This document shows positions 16,228-24,432 of a stretch of DNA of 64,000 bases, piece by piece; the first letter of the stretch is position 1, and the number at the start of each line of letters is the position of its first letter. The notes beneath the pieces were generated by a model. The model searched no databases. It saw only the letters and a list, made by a program, of their open reading frames with translations, and had not been told where the DNA came from. The position numbers and the translations under genes are program-made. The DNA comes from Pyrinomonadaceae bacterium (lineage in GTDB: Bacteria > Acidobacteriota > Blastocatellia > Pyrinomonadales > Pyrinomonadaceae), in assembly GCA_030841105.1 (NCBI GenBank), contig JAVEDE010000073.1, positions 1 through 64,000 of the forward strand. The letters run 5' to 3'.

Positions 16228-16578
16228 GTGAGGCGTTTTTTGAAGTTCCTCCAAAAGCTGTTTTTCTGGTCGTACGGACGCAGTACGTGGCAATATGACG
16301 TGTTGTGCGTTCTCATCCTCGCGTTTATCTTTCTGACGCCCAGAAATTGGTTTGAAAACAGCGAACGCGGCCACCGCGAGGCGCATCAAAATGGTTCTAC
16401 GACGGCGACGCGTTTGTTGCTTGTCTGGCCGGAAAATTCTCCGGCAAATCCCGGCACAGAAGAGGTTATAAGGCGCGTGCAAAGTGTCACGAATCGCGCC
16501 GATGTGCGGGTCAGAGGGATGCGCCCCGTGGCGGGCGCGGGCGGCAAAGTGGTCGCCTACGAGGTTGACATAGAATAG
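16228..16578 (+). CDS. Small membrane protein in the Lol-like cluster
   Basis: About 116 aa. A basic aromatic N-terminus (RRFLKFLQKLFFWSYGR) is followed by one membrane helix (YDVLCVLILAFIFLTPRNWF) and a soluble tail of about 65 residues (TRLLLVWPEN, VTNRADVRVRGM) with a ferredoxin-like strand/helix feel. I prefer GTG 16228 because earlier codons cross the hairpin at 16145-16200, but a start at 16168 cannot be excluded. It lies between the LolD-like ATPase and LolA. No family recognised; an accessory role in lipoprotein transport is speculative. Confidence 0.6.
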   Translation: MRRFLKFLQKLFFWSYGRSTWQYDVLCVLILAFIFLTPRNWFENSERGHREAHQNGSTTATRLLLVWPENSPANPGTEEVIRRVQSVTNRADVRVRGMRPVAGAGGKVVAYEVDIE

Positions 16579-16592
16579 GCTTTCTTTATAAT
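16565..16592 (+). promoter_or_regulatory. Consensus sigma-70 promoter for lolA
   Basis: TTGACA (16565-16570), 16-nt spacer, TATAAT (16587-16592). Both hexamers are perfect. The -35 lies within the 3' end of the preceding gene. A small hairpin (cccgg/ccggg, 16595-16612) follows in the leader, then an AAGGAG ribosome site before ATG 16650. Confidence 0.85.
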
Positions 16593-16649
16593 CACCCGGA
16601 TTTTCAGCCGGGCAAAAGTTTAGTTCCCCTAATTTTTGAAGGAGTTTGC

Positions 16650-17348
16650 ATGAAGAGATACTTGACGCTTGGCCTCGCAGTGATTTTGACAGCCGTAGTT
16701 GCTTTTTCCGTCGTCCCCCCGACGACCAACGCGCAGAGCGCGGGTCTGGTCAGTTCCATTTTCTCCAAGATGGAGCGCAATCGCCGCGACTTGCGGAGCA
16801 TGCGCGCCGGGATCAGCATGGAGAAATACAACGCGCAATTGAAGGACAGCGACAAGCAGTCCGGCACGGTGATCTACCTGCCGGGCGCGGGCAAGAACGC
16901 GTTCGTGCGCGTTGACTGGCAGCGCCCGCAGCAGGAGACGCTCGCCGTCGCCGACGGGAAGTACACGCTGTTTCGCCCGCGCCTCAAGATGGCCTACGTC
17001 GGCGAGGCCAACTCGAACCGCAGCAAGGTGTCGAGTGTGCTCGGCTTCGGATTGGACGCCACCAAGTCGCAGTTGACGAGCGCCTACGACGCGCAGAACG
17101 TCTACGACGAAACGCTCTGGGGCGGCGTGCAGACGACGCACATGAAACTCGTGCCCAAAGGCGGCGCGCGCTACAGCTACGCCGAACTCTGGGTGGACGG
17201 CAACGGCATGCCCGTCCAGACCAAAGTGGTGGAGAAGAACGGCGACGCGACGACCGTGCGCCTCATGAACGTGCAGCGCAACGCGCAGGTTTCCAAGAAC
17301 GAGTTCAAAGTTGACCTCGGCTCGGACATCAAGAAGGTTCGCGGCTAA
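16650..17348 (+). CDS. lolA: LolA-family periplasmic lipoprotein chaperone
   Basis: LolA carries lipoproteins through the periplasm from the inner-membrane ABC transporter to the outer membrane. 232 aa: a signal peptide ending around PPTTNAQ, then the LolA fold (MRAGISMEKYNAQL, NAFVRVDWQRPQQETLAVADG, KYTLFRPRLKMAYVG). Strong AAGGAG site before the ATG and a consensus promoter at 16565-16592, so it is probably transcribed by itself as well as with upstream genes. It is followed by a terminator at 17374-17407. Together with 13026, 14208 and 15430 it makes a compact Lol-like set. Confidence 0.82.
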   Translation: MKRYLTLGLAVILTAVVAFSVVPPTTNAQSAGLVSSIFSKMERNRRDLRSMRAGISMEKYNAQLKDSDKQSGTVIYLPGAGKNAFVRVDWQRPQQETLAVADGKYTLFRPRLKMAYVGEANSNRSKVSSVLGFGLDATKSQLTSAYDAQNVYDETLWGGVQTTHMKLVPKGGARYSYAELWVDGNGMPVQTKVVEKNGDATTVRLMNVQRNAQVSKNEFKVDLGSDIKKVRG

Positions 17349-17373
17349 ATCGTCCGCCACGTAATCACGGCCG

Positions 17374-17415
17374 AAGGGTTCTGGCTCCTCTAAGACCGGA
17401 ACCCTTTGTCGTTTC
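17374..17415 (+). terminator. Terminator after lolA
   Basis: aagggttctgg pairs with ccggaaccctt around a loop of about 11 nt, one bulge per side, followed by a T-rich tract (ttgtcgtttct). Confidence 0.75.
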
Positions 17416-17602
17416 TACGGACGCCCGGCGGGCGCGAACCGCCCCCGGTCTTCTTGCGTTCGGGCGGTCAGATTTCGTATCTTCTCACGCAAGTCCGTGA
17501 AGGGGCGCAAACTATCATAAACAGGGGCAGGAGTTGCTGCGCGGGCGTTCGTTCGCCCTCAAGCAGCGCGGGCGAACGACTCGCCTTTCAGCCGACGGCC
17601 AG

Positions 17603-18619
17603 ATGAAGAGAAGCAATTTCCTTAAACTCAAGGCGCGCGAGGTGAGTTTCATCGCGCGCGGCCTGCTGTCGCCAAACCATCCCGTGCTGGCGCACGTCAT
17701 CCCCATGCGCCGCTGCAACCTCGCCTGCGCCTACTGCAACGAGTACGACGACTTCTCCGATCACGTGCCGACCGCGGAGATGCTCCGCCGTCTCGACAAA
17801 CTCGCCGACCTCAAGACCTCCATCGTCACCATCTCCGGCGGCGAGCCGATGATGCACCCGGAAATTTACGAACTCGTCGCGCACATTCGCCGTCGCGGCA
17901 TGATCGCCGGTCTCATCACGAACGGCTTCTACCTGACGCCGGAAAAGATCAGACGCTTCAACGAGGCCGGGCTGGAATACTTGCAGATCAGCATTGATAA
18001 CGTCGCGCCCGACGAGGTATCGAAGAAGAGTCTGAAACTGCTCGACAAGCGTTTGCAGTGGCTCGCCGAGCACTCGGATTTTCACGTTAACATCAACTCC
18101 GTGATCGGCGGCGGCATCAAGAACCCGGAGGATGCGCTCGTCATCGGACGCCGCGCTCTCGAACTCGGCTTCTCCACGACGGTCGGCGTCATCCACGACG
18201 GGCAGGGGTTGCTCAAGCCTTTGGCCGACGAGGAGCAGCGCGTCTACCGCGAACTCAAGCAACTCGGCAAGCAGGAATACGCGCGGCTCGGCTGGTTTCA
18301 GGATAACCTCGCGGCAGGTCGCCCGAACGATTGGAAGTGCCGCGCCGGAGCGCGCTACCTCTACGTCTGCGAAGACGGACTCGTCCACTACTGCTCGCAG
18401 CAGCGCGGCTTCCCCGGCATCCCGCTCGCCGACTACACGATGGAAGACTTCCGCCGCGAGTACAACGCGGAGAAGCCCTGCGCGCCGCTCTGCACCGTCG
18501 CCTGCTCGCACAAGGTCGCCATCCTCGACAACTGGCGCAACCCGCAAAAACCTTTCACCAGCAAGCAACCGTCGAAAGACGTGAGCGAGACGATTCGCCA
18601 AGTCCTCAGCGCGGAGTAG
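17603..18619 (+). CDS. Radical SAM protein with C-terminal SPASM-like cysteines
   Basis: 338-aa radical S-adenosylmethionine enzyme. The CX3CX2C cluster motif is Cys38-Cys42-Cys45 ([11 protein letters not shown]), with a GGEP SAM-binding motif ([13 protein letters not shown]). A TIM-barrel follows, then a Cys-rich C-terminus: [20 protein letters not shown] and [12 protein letters not shown], resembling a SPASM or twitch auxiliary Fe-S region. Such enzymes modify peptides or small molecules. No precursor-peptide gene was recognised next to it, so the substrate is unknown. ATG 17603 is chosen over an upstream start lying in a repeat-rich leader. Confidence 0.8.
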   Translation: MKRSNFLKLKAREVSFIARGLLSPNHPVLAHVIPMRRCNLACAYCNEYDDFSDHVPTAEMLRRLDKLADLKTSIVTISGGEPMMHPEIYELVAHIRRRGMIAGLITNGFYLTPEKIRRFNEAGLEYLQISIDNVAPDEVSKKSLKLLDKRLQWLAEHSDFHVNINSVIGGGIKNPEDALVIGRRALELGFSTTVGVIHDGQGLLKPLADEEQRVYRELKQLGKQEYARLGWFQDNLAAGRPNDWKCRAGARYLYVCEDGLVHYCSQQRGFPGIPLADYTMEDFRREYNAEKPCAPLCTVACSHKVAILDNWRNPQKPFTSKQPSKDVSETIRQVLSAE

Positions 18620-18702
18620 CGACGGGGCGCGCACGAGTCGCCGCCTATCACATCACCTTAAACATCCCGCGACACACAGACGGCACTCGCGTTGTTGAGC
18701 CT

Positions 18703-19572
18703 TCAACGTGCTTCGACGCCGCCGCGTAGTTGCCGCACGCGCGCCGCCGCTTCCACGCACTGCGGCGCGGGCGACTGCGTGCGCGAGCACGACTCGGAAC
18801 GTGAAAACTTCTCGTAGGCGGCGACGGCTTCTTCGGCGCGACCGAGCGTGTCGAGCGCGGAGGCGATGCGGAGGGTGAGCAGTTCGTCCGGTTCGCCGCC
18901 TCGTTCGGCGGCGCGCAGTTCGTTGAGGGCGGCTTCGGTCTGTCCGTCTTCGGCGAGTTGGACGGCGAGGAGTTTGTGCGTGTGTGCGTCGTCAGAGATG
19001 TGGAGCGCGGCGCGGTATTCACGGATCGTGGCGTCGCGCCGGTTGCGAAGTCGCGCGTTGGCAGCACGCGCGAGGTGCGCGTCGAAGCTGTGATAGTCGC
19101 GGTAAAAATAGAACGCGCCCGCCGCGAGCAACGCAGCCGCGTAGAGAAGCGACGGCGCGTAGCGTCTGAGGCGGAGTGACACGTAGCGTCTGAGCCGGAG
19201 GGGCGCGCGAAGCGTCGGCCGCTTGTCAGTATCGGCGACGTGCTCATCAGCGACTTGTTCGGTGACTTGTTCGTCAGCGACTTGTTCATCTTCGATGTGT
19301 TCGTCGGTGACTTGTCCGGCGGCGGTTGATTCCGGGGCGGCGTCGGTGTCGGTTGGGTGTGGCTTGAATAGTCGGGCGACGAGGTAGAGGGGCAGGACGA
19401 CGGGCGCGTAGATGAGCGTGGCGAGCGTCCAGAGGGCGACGGCGTAGAGCGGGAAGCGGCGGCGGCGCGCGTCGTGGAGCACCCACGCCGAGGCGAGCGC
19501 GGCGAAGGCATAGATCAGCGGCGGCAGCCACGCGGTTAGTTCCCCGGCGGAGATTTGCCAGCGCGTCGTCAA
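18703..19572 (-). CDS. Membrane-anchored TPR protein
   Basis: 289 aa. Two N-terminal membrane helices (LIYAFAALASAWVLH, LWTLATLIYAPVVLPLYL) and a low-complexity acidic stretch with repeated DEQVADEQVTEQ/DEHVAD words. A third helix (PSLLYAAALLAAGAFYFY) precedes two or three TPR-like units (AALHISDDAHTHKLLAVQL, LDTLGRAEEAVAAYEKF). The start is 7 nt after the pyruvate kinase stop, so the two are probably co-transcribed. A scaffold role is typical of TPRs; partners unknown. Confidence 0.7.
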   Translation of the reverse strand: MTTRWQISAGELTAWLPPLIYAFAALASAWVLHDARRRRFPLYAVALWTLATLIYAPVVLPLYLVARLFKPHPTDTDAAPESTAAGQVTDEHIEDEQVADEQVTEQVADEHVADTDKRPTLRAPLRLRRYVSLRLRRYAPSLLYAAALLAAGAFYFYRDYHSFDAHLARAANARLRNRRDATIREYRAALHISDDAHTHKLLAVQLAEDGQTEAALNELRAAERGGEPDELLTLRIASALDTLGRAEEAVAAYEKFSRSESCSRTQSPAPQCVEAAARVRQLRGGVEAR

Positions 19573-19579
19573 CTCTCGT

Positions 19580-21019
19580 TTATGGTTGCTTGGAGATGTC
19601 TTCGCCCACGGCGTGCAGCGTCATCGAACTCGACAGTCCGAGTCCCGACAGGCGTCCGGCCATCAGCACGATGACCTGTCCCTGTTGGACGATGCCCGCC
19701 TCCATCAGCGTGCGGTCGCCCGCCGCGATCATCCCCTCGGTCGTCGAGGGCGGCGGGTAGACGTGCGGCTCGACTGCCCAGATGAGCGCGAGTTCGTTCG
19801 ACACCTCGCGCGAGTGCGTGAGCGCGGCGATGCGTTGCGCGGGACGCAGCGCCGAGAGGCGACGCGCCATCAACCCCGACTCCGTGAAGACCGCGATCAC
19901 CTTCGCGCTCATCTCCTCGGCCGCGAAGGCCGCCGCCTCACAGATCGCGCGGCTGACGCGCCCAGACTGTTTGCCTGCCCACTTCGTCACCGAACTCGAC
20001 CCGGTGCTGCGCCCCGTCTCGGCCGACTCGATGATGCGCGCCATCGTCGCCACCGTCGCCACAGGGTACGCGCCCGTCGCCGTCTCGGCCGAGAGCATCA
20101 AGGCGTCCGAGCCGTCCCACACGGCGTTCGCCACGTCCGACGCCTCGGCGCGCGTCGGGCGCGGCTCGGTGATCATGGACTGCAACATCTGCGTCGCCGT
20201 GATGACAAACTTGCCCGCGTCGTTCGCCTCCTCAATGATCCGCTTCTGGTAGACCGGGACGAGTTCGACGCTCGTCTCGACGCCCAAGTCGCCGCGCGCG
20301 ACCATCACGCCGTCCGACGCGGCAATGATGTCGGCCAGATGATCTATCGCCTCCGACTTCTCGATCTTGGCGACGAGCGGGGCTTTGCCCCCGGCGGCTT
20401 TGATCAACGCCTTCGCTTCGAGGCAGTCTTCGGCGCGGCGCACGAAGGAGAGCGCGATGTAGTCCGCGCCTTCGCGCACGGCGAACTGCAAGTCGCGGCG
20501 ATCCTTATCGGTCAGCGAAGGGATGGGCAGGGAGACGCCGGGCAGGTTGATGCCCTTGCGTTCGTTCAGAGTGCCGCCGTTGATGACGCGGCAGACGACA
20601 TCGGTCTCGGTCGTGCGCTCGACGCTGAGGGCAATCGCGCCGTCGTCCAGAAGGATGCGCGCGCCCGCGTGCACGTCGCGGGCGAGGCCGGGATAGTTGG
20701 TCGAGACTTCGCGCGCATCGCCCGTGACGGAGCGCGTGGTCAGAGTGAACAGCGCGTTCTCTTCGAGTGTGACGGGCTGGCCGCCTTGCAGCACGCCGGT
20801 TCTGATCTTCGGGCCGGAGAGATCGACGAGGATGGCGAGCGGGCGGCGCATGCGTTCGGCGGCGGCGCGGGCGCGGCGGATCGTCTCGGCGTGCTCCTCC
20901 TGCGTGCCGTGCGACATGTTGATGCGGAAGGCGTTCGCGCCCGCCGCCAGCAACGCTTCGAGCGTCGCCGGTTCGCGCGACGCAGGGCCGAGGGTGGCAA
21001 GGATTTTGGCTCGTCTCAT
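19580..21019 (-). CDS. pyk: Pyruvate kinase
   Basis: Glycolytic enzyme converting phosphoenolpyruvate and ADP to pyruvate and ATP. 479 aa, the usual length. Motifs: N-terminal RAKILATLGPASREP, substrate and metal region VDLSGPKIRTG, ARGDLGVE, the signature ITATQMLQSMI, and DGSDALMLSAETATGAYPV. The beta-barrel domain (about 70-170) and C-terminal regulatory domain (from about 350) are both complete. It follows the thioredoxin lipoprotein gene across repeat element 8 and precedes the TPR gene by 7 nt. Confidence 0.95.
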   Translation of the reverse strand: MRRAKILATLGPASREPATLEALLAAGANAFRINMSHGTQEEHAETIRRARAAAERMRRPLAILVDLSGPKIRTGVLQGGQPVTLEENALFTLTTRSVTGDAREVSTNYPGLARDVHAGARILLDDGAIALSVERTTETDVVCRVINGGTLNERKGINLPGVSLPIPSLTDKDRRDLQFAVREGADYIALSFVRRAEDCLEAKALIKAAGGKAPLVAKIEKSEAIDHLADIIAASDGVMVARGDLGVETSVELVPVYQKRIIEEANDAGKFVITATQMLQSMITEPRPTRAEASDVANAVWDGSDALMLSAETATGAYPVATVATMARIIESAETGRSTGSSSVTKWAGKQSGRVSRAICEAAAFAAEEMSAKVIAVFTESGLMARRLSALRPAQRIAALTHSREVSNELALIWAVEPHVYPPPSTTEGMIAAGDRTLMEAGIVQQGQVIVLMAGRLSGLGLSSSMTLHAVGEDISKQP

Positions 21020-21024
21020 GTTTT

Positions 21025-21134
21025 CGTGAATCGTGAATCGTAAATAGATTTAAAAGCCGTGAATCGTGAATCGTTAATCATGAATAGATCAAACTCAGTT
21101 CTTTCTATTCACGATTGACGATTCACGATTCACT
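21025..21134. repeat. Heptamer inverted-repeat element 8 (GTGAATC family)
   Basis: CGTGAATC repeats, spacer, a second CGTGAATC run, then a loop (tagatcaaactcagttcttt) and right arm TTCACGA/TTGACGA. The core from 21085 to 21118 is nearly identical to the inner core of element 11, 3 kb away. Confidence 0.9.
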
Positions 21135-21138
21135 ATTT

Positions 21139-21843
21139 TCAGTCTTCGCCCGCCGCCGGTTTCTCCGCAAGCGCCGCTTGCACGGCGCGTTCGAGTTCGA
21201 CACCCATCTGGTCGTCAAAGCCGACGAACTTTTTCAGGAGGCGTCCCTGCCGGTCGTAGACGTAGGTCTGCGGGATGGCGGAGTTGTCGGCGAAAAAGAG
21301 TTCCGACATTTGCGCGTCCGGGTAGCCGAGCGCGTACTGGATGCCGAACTCCTCGATGAAGGCCGGCACTTTGGGGCGATCCTCGTCGCCGCCTACGTTC
21401 AGGCCGACGACCTGCAACCCCTGCGCGCCGTAGCGACGCTGCAAGGCGATGAGGTGCGGCACTTCGTCGCGGCAGGGCGGGCAATACGTCGCCCAGAAGT
21501 CGAGAATGAGCACCTTGCCCTGAAAGTCCGACCCGCGCGTGCGCCGCCCGTCGAGCGTCGTCCACGTCGAAGCGTTGACGACAGCGATGCCGCCCGGCGC
21601 GTTCGTGGTCGCGCCCTCGTGAGCCGTCGCCACGGGCGGCATCGGGAGCGCGGTGCGTGGCAACTTCGCGCCCTGCGGCGTGTCCGTCGCCGCGCGGTTC
21701 GACGCAGCAGAAGACCCCTGCGAGGCCGTGTAATCGGTCGTGCCGCATGCCGACAGCAGCAGCAGCGCGACCGGCACGGCGAGCGCGCACACGACGACCG
21801 AAGGACAACGCCTCATCAGAAACGAACGTGACGACTGCGACAT
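21139..21843 (-). CDS. TlpA/ResA-like thioredoxin lipoprotein
   Basis: 234-aa lipoprotein (lipobox LSAC, lipidated Cys33) with a thioredoxin-like domain from about 95: DFWATYCPPCRDEVPHL carries the redox CPPC pair, and the cis-proline region reads SAIPQTYVYDRQG. It would reduce disulfides on the outer face of the membrane, as TlpA or ResA do for cytochrome maturation. A Ser/Ala/Pro linker separates anchor and domain. No cytochrome maturation gene is adjacent, so the target is unknown. Confidence 0.85.
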   Translation of the reverse strand: MSQSSRSFLMRRCPSVVVCALAVPVALLLLSACGTTDYTASQGSSAASNRAATDTPQGAKLPRTALPMPPVATAHEGATTNAPGGIAVVNASTWTTLDGRRTRGSDFQGKVLILDFWATYCPPCRDEVPHLIALQRRYGAQGLQVVGLNVGGDEDRPKVPAFIEEFGIQYALGYPDAQMSELFFADNSAIPQTYVYDRQGRLLKKFVGFDDQMGVELERAVQAALAEKPAAGED

Positions 21844-21902
21844 GTTGACTCCAAAACTCCTGTCATGTTGGGAGGTGCGGCGTATTCTACACGACGGCGC
21901 AG

Positions 21903-22018
21903 AAAGGATGAAGGACAGGCTAAGGGATGAGGGCAGCAGGGTGAGGGATGAATAAAAGCATTCAACCGAGCGAGTGCTTTTCTTTATTCATCCTTCATCT
22001 CTCCGCCCTCATCCCTCG
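21903..22018. repeat. Heptamer inverted-repeat element 9 (GGGATGA family), entering the yacG 3' end
   Basis: Left arm AAGGATG/GGGATGA/GGGCAGC/GGGTGAG words, loop gcattcaaccgagcgagtgc, right arm TTCATCC/TCATCTC/CCTCATCCC. The right arm (21984-22018) encodes the last dozen residues and the stop of YacG on the minus strand. Confidence 0.88.
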
Positions 22019-22184
22019 TTTGCTCCGTCTCTTCGAGCGAGGGGCGTTCGTCGTGCGCGGGCACGCGGTAGTCTTCGTCAGCCCAGTGGCCGAAGTCGAG
22101 CAGTTTGCAGCGTTCGGAGCAGAAGGGGCGGTTCGGGTTGTCTCGCCATTCGACGGGTTTGTTGCAGGTCGGACACTTCTTCAT
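21984..22184 (-). CDS. yacG: DNA gyrase inhibitor YacG
   Basis: 66-aa zinc-binding protein that inhibits GyrB in E. coli. Zinc ligands are Cys4, Cys7, Cys22 and Cys26 (CPTC...FCSERC), followed by the family segment [16 protein letters not shown] chose ATG 22184 because earlier in-frame codons come from repeat element 10. The C-terminal tail ([11 protein letters not shown]) and the stop codon are encoded by the heptamer repeat of element 9, so the natural end of the gene seems to have been replaced by repeat sequence. Confidence 0.88.
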   Translation of the reverse strand: MKKCPTCNKPVEWRDNPNRPFCSERCKLLDFGHWADEDYRVPAHDERPSLEETEQTRDEGGEMKDE

Positions 22185-22193
22185 AAAGCGTTT

Positions 22194-22291
22194 GGGGAAA
22201 GGGGAAGGGGAAAAGGGGAAAGGCAAAAGCAGCGTTTGAGATCACCTGCTTTTGCCTTTCCTTTAACCTTTACCCATTTCCCCTTGCCCTT
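22194..22291. repeat. Heptamer inverted-repeat element 10 (GGGGAAA family)
   Basis: Left arm GGGGAAA/GGGGAAG/GGGGAAA with inner dyad gcaaaagcag...ctgcttttgc, right arm CCTTTAA/CCTTTAC/CCCATTT/CCCC. It fills the gap between the Crp-type regulator stop and yacG. Confidence 0.88.
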
Positions 22292-22300
22292 AATTCCTTT

Positions 22301-23014
22301 TCACGCCGGAGCCAGTGCAGTGAGCGGCGGCTTGATTAAAATTTTGCGGTCAACGAAGTCGATCATACCCGCGCGGCGCATGTCGTTCAAGCGGACGGTG
22401 ACGCTCTCGCGCGTCGAGCCGACAAGCGAGGCGATTTCGCGGTGGGGGAGGTTGAGATCAATGAGCACGCCGTCCGTGCCGGGTTGGCCGTAGCGTTCGG
22501 AGAGTTCGTGGAGCAGTTTTTCGAGGCGCGCGGGGATGGCGTCGAGCGCGAAGTCGGCCACGCGCTGCTCGGAACGCGCTAGTCGTTGACCGACCAGACG
22601 GAAAGTGTAATCATAAAGCGTGCGGCTTTGAACCATCGCCTCTTGAAAATCCCCCACCGGAATCCGTAGCAGCCGCGCCTGCTCGAAGGCGATGGCGCAC
22701 ATCTGTCTGTCCCCCAGCCCGAAGAGCGCGAATTCGCCGAAGAGCGTGCCCGTAGGAAGGATGTCAATGACGGCTTCACGCCCCGTCTCCGGCTCGCTGC
22801 GACACAGCTTCACGCGCCCGCGCGCGATCAGGTAGAGCGCGTCGGCCGTGTCGCCGTCGCGGTAGACGAAGCGGCGGCGGCGGAAGTCTATGGCGGTCGA
22901 GGCGGCGGCCAGTTTCGCCACCATCGTCTCGTCGAGACCGGCGGCGATTTCGGACTGACGTATAATGTCTGCGCGATCCGCGACGCTCAGGTCGCAGGCT
23001 CTTCGGTGCGGCAT
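22301..23014 (-). CDS. Crp/Fnr-family transcriptional regulator
   Basis: 237-aa regulator: a cyclic-nucleotide-binding-type beta-roll (about 25-140; FVYRDGDTADALYLIARGRVKL, GTLFGEFALFGLG) and a C-terminal winged helix (about 160-225) with recognition helix around HREIASLVGSTRESVTVRL. The N-terminal Fe-S cysteine set of FNR is absent (one Cys only), so oxygen sensing by a 4Fe-4S cluster is unlikely. It heads a minus-strand run (yacG, thioredoxin, pyk, TPR) but may be separately regulated. Effector unknown. Confidence 0.85.
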   Translation of the reverse strand: MPHRRACDLSVADRADIIRQSEIAAGLDETMVAKLAAASTAIDFRRRRFVYRDGDTADALYLIARGRVKLCRSEPETGREAVIDILPTGTLFGEFALFGLGDRQMCAIAFEQARLLRIPVGDFQEAMVQSRTLYDYTFRLVGQRLARSEQRVADFALDAIPARLEKLLHELSERYGQPGTDGVLIDLNLPHREIASLVGSTRESVTVRLNDMRRAGMIDFVDRKILIKPPLTALAPA

Positions 23015-23342
23015 AATGTGGGGAACCTCGAAGTTGTCAGCGGTTAAAGGAAATTCAGCACAGCTTTGATGAACAGCACGGGGCGAGGTGATGCGTCTTG
23101 GCAGTCAACGGAAATTTGATTAGCACAAACTGGCAAGGAAACGCGGGGTCGGCGCGAACCAACAAGCGGGCATTCGGTCTGTTGAGAATTATTCGTACAT
23201 GAGCGAAAGGATTCGAGTAAGTGGTTTGACCGAACGCGGGCAACAACGGCAACCGTCCTTGTTAAATCGCACTCTAACATGAAGGGAGGGCGGGCGCAAG
23301 ACCTGTTTTCGAACCCGGCAAGGCGGAGCAAGCGGATAAAGT
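23015..23342. promoter_or_regulatory. Divergent intergenic region between the Crp-type gene and the diguanylate cyclase
   Basis: 328 nt with no convincing gene. No heptamer element. I saw no confident -35/-10 pair and no clear palindromic Crp-type site (TGTGA-N6-TCACA). Confidence 0.3.
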
Positions 23343-24272
23343 ATGTTAAGTAAATTTACAGTGCTGGTGGTGGACGACGAGCCGGACAAGCGGCAGTTGC
23401 TCAAAGTCGCTCTGGAGATGGCGGGCTACGTCGTCCACACGGCGAATGACGGCGAGCAGGGGCTGGCGGCCGTCGAGGCGCACGCCTTCGACCTGATCGT
23501 GACGGACGTGATGATGCCACACGTTGACGGCTATGAGATGGTCAAGCGCATCCGCGCCAACCCGCAGACGCGCTTCATCCCCGTCATCATCCAGACGGCG
23601 GCCAAAGGCGAGGCGCAGGACGCGCGCCGCGGCTCGCAGGTCGGCGCGATGGGTTACATCACAGACCCCACCGATCTCGACCTCCTGCTCGCGCGCGCGC
23701 GCACGCTGCTCGACTTCAAAAACTACCTCGACTCTTGCGAGGAAGCAGCCTTCACCGATCACCTGACGGGACTGGCGAACCGTCGTCGCTTCGAGCGGCA
23801 ACTCGAACGCGAGTTGGCGCGCACCAGACGTTACGGTCACCCGTTCTGCCTGCTCATCCTCGACATAGATCATTTCAAAGTCGTCAACGACACCTACGGG
23901 CACGAAGGCGGCGACGAGGCGTTGCGCCGTCTCGGCCACGTCTTGCAGACGGGCACGCGCGGCGTGGACACGGCGGCGCGCATCGGCGGCGAGGAGTTCG
24001 GCATCATCCTGACGGAGACGGATTTCGAGCACGGTCTTGAAGTGGCCGAACGCCTGCGCAAGACCGTCGCCGAGACGGACATCCCCGAAGCGGGACGCGT
24101 AACGGTGAGCATCGGGCTGGCCGAGTTTACCGAGCCGCCGCACGACGGGCGCGAACTCTACGCCGCAGCCGACGCCGCGCTCTACGAAGCGAAACGGCGC
24201 GGACGCAACCGCGTCGTCTCCGCCAACGACACGTTCGACGTGAACTCCGCGCCCGCGCTCGGCGTATCATAA
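23343..24272 (+). CDS. Response regulator with GGDEF diguanylate cyclase output
   Basis: 309 aa. Receiver domain 1-125 with acidic pair Asp11/Asp12 and phospho-acceptor Asp55 (VTDVMMP). The usually invariant Lys of the YxxKP motif is replaced: the segment reads GYITDP with Asp108 in its place, which may alter activation. The GGDEF domain (about 135-300) has active GGEEF (215-219) and an RxxD product-inhibition site (RGVD, Arg206) exactly five residues upstream. It therefore probably makes cyclic di-GMP under feedback control. No histidine kinase is adjacent. A PilZ protein is encoded at 34.7 kb. Confidence 0.88.
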   Translation: MLSKFTVLVVDDEPDKRQLLKVALEMAGYVVHTANDGEQGLAAVEAHAFDLIVTDVMMPHVDGYEMVKRIRANPQTRFIPVIIQTAAKGEAQDARRGSQVGAMGYITDPTDLDLLLARARTLLDFKNYLDSCEEAAFTDHLTGLANRRRFERQLERELARTRRYGHPFCLLILDIDHFKVVNDTYGHEGGDEALRRLGHVLQTGTRGVDTAARIGGEEFGIILTETDFEHGLEVAERLRKTVAETDIPEAGRVTVSIGLAEFTEPPHDGRELYAAADAALYEAKRRGRNRVVSANDTFDVNSAPALGVS

Positions 24273-24274
24273 GC

Positions 24275-24421
24275 AAGGGATGAGGGCGGAGGGATAAAGA
24301 AAAGTAAATCGTGAATCGTCAATCGTGAATAGATCAAACTCAGTTCTTTCTATTCACCATTGACGATTCACGAATCACGGCTTTTTCATTTCTCACCCTG
24401 CTGCCCTCATCCCTTTATTCA
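24275..24421. repeat. Nested heptamer inverted-repeat element 11 (GGGATGA outside, GTGAATC inside)
   Basis: Outer arm GGGATGA/GGGCGGA/GGGATAA, inner arm GTGAATC/GTCAATC, loop tagatcaaactcagttcttt, inner right arm TTGACGA/TTCACGA, outer right arm CACCCTG/CTGCCCT/CATCCCT. The inner core is shared with element 8. Confidence 0.9.
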
Positions 24422-24432
24422 CGGAGGTTTTC

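Noticed and set aside
16200..16298. 31-codon frame starting at ATG 16200
   Set aside because: Placed after a hairpin as true genes are here, but its product (MATPFCRFDSEAFFE...) shows no features, and the longer overlapping frame from 16228 encodes a clear membrane helix.
18648..19511. Long Thr/Ser/Arg-rich minus-strand frame overlapping the TPR gene
   Set aside because: It is a shadow frame: its composition is that of a shifted GC-rich gene and the TPR frame has recognisable helices and repeats.
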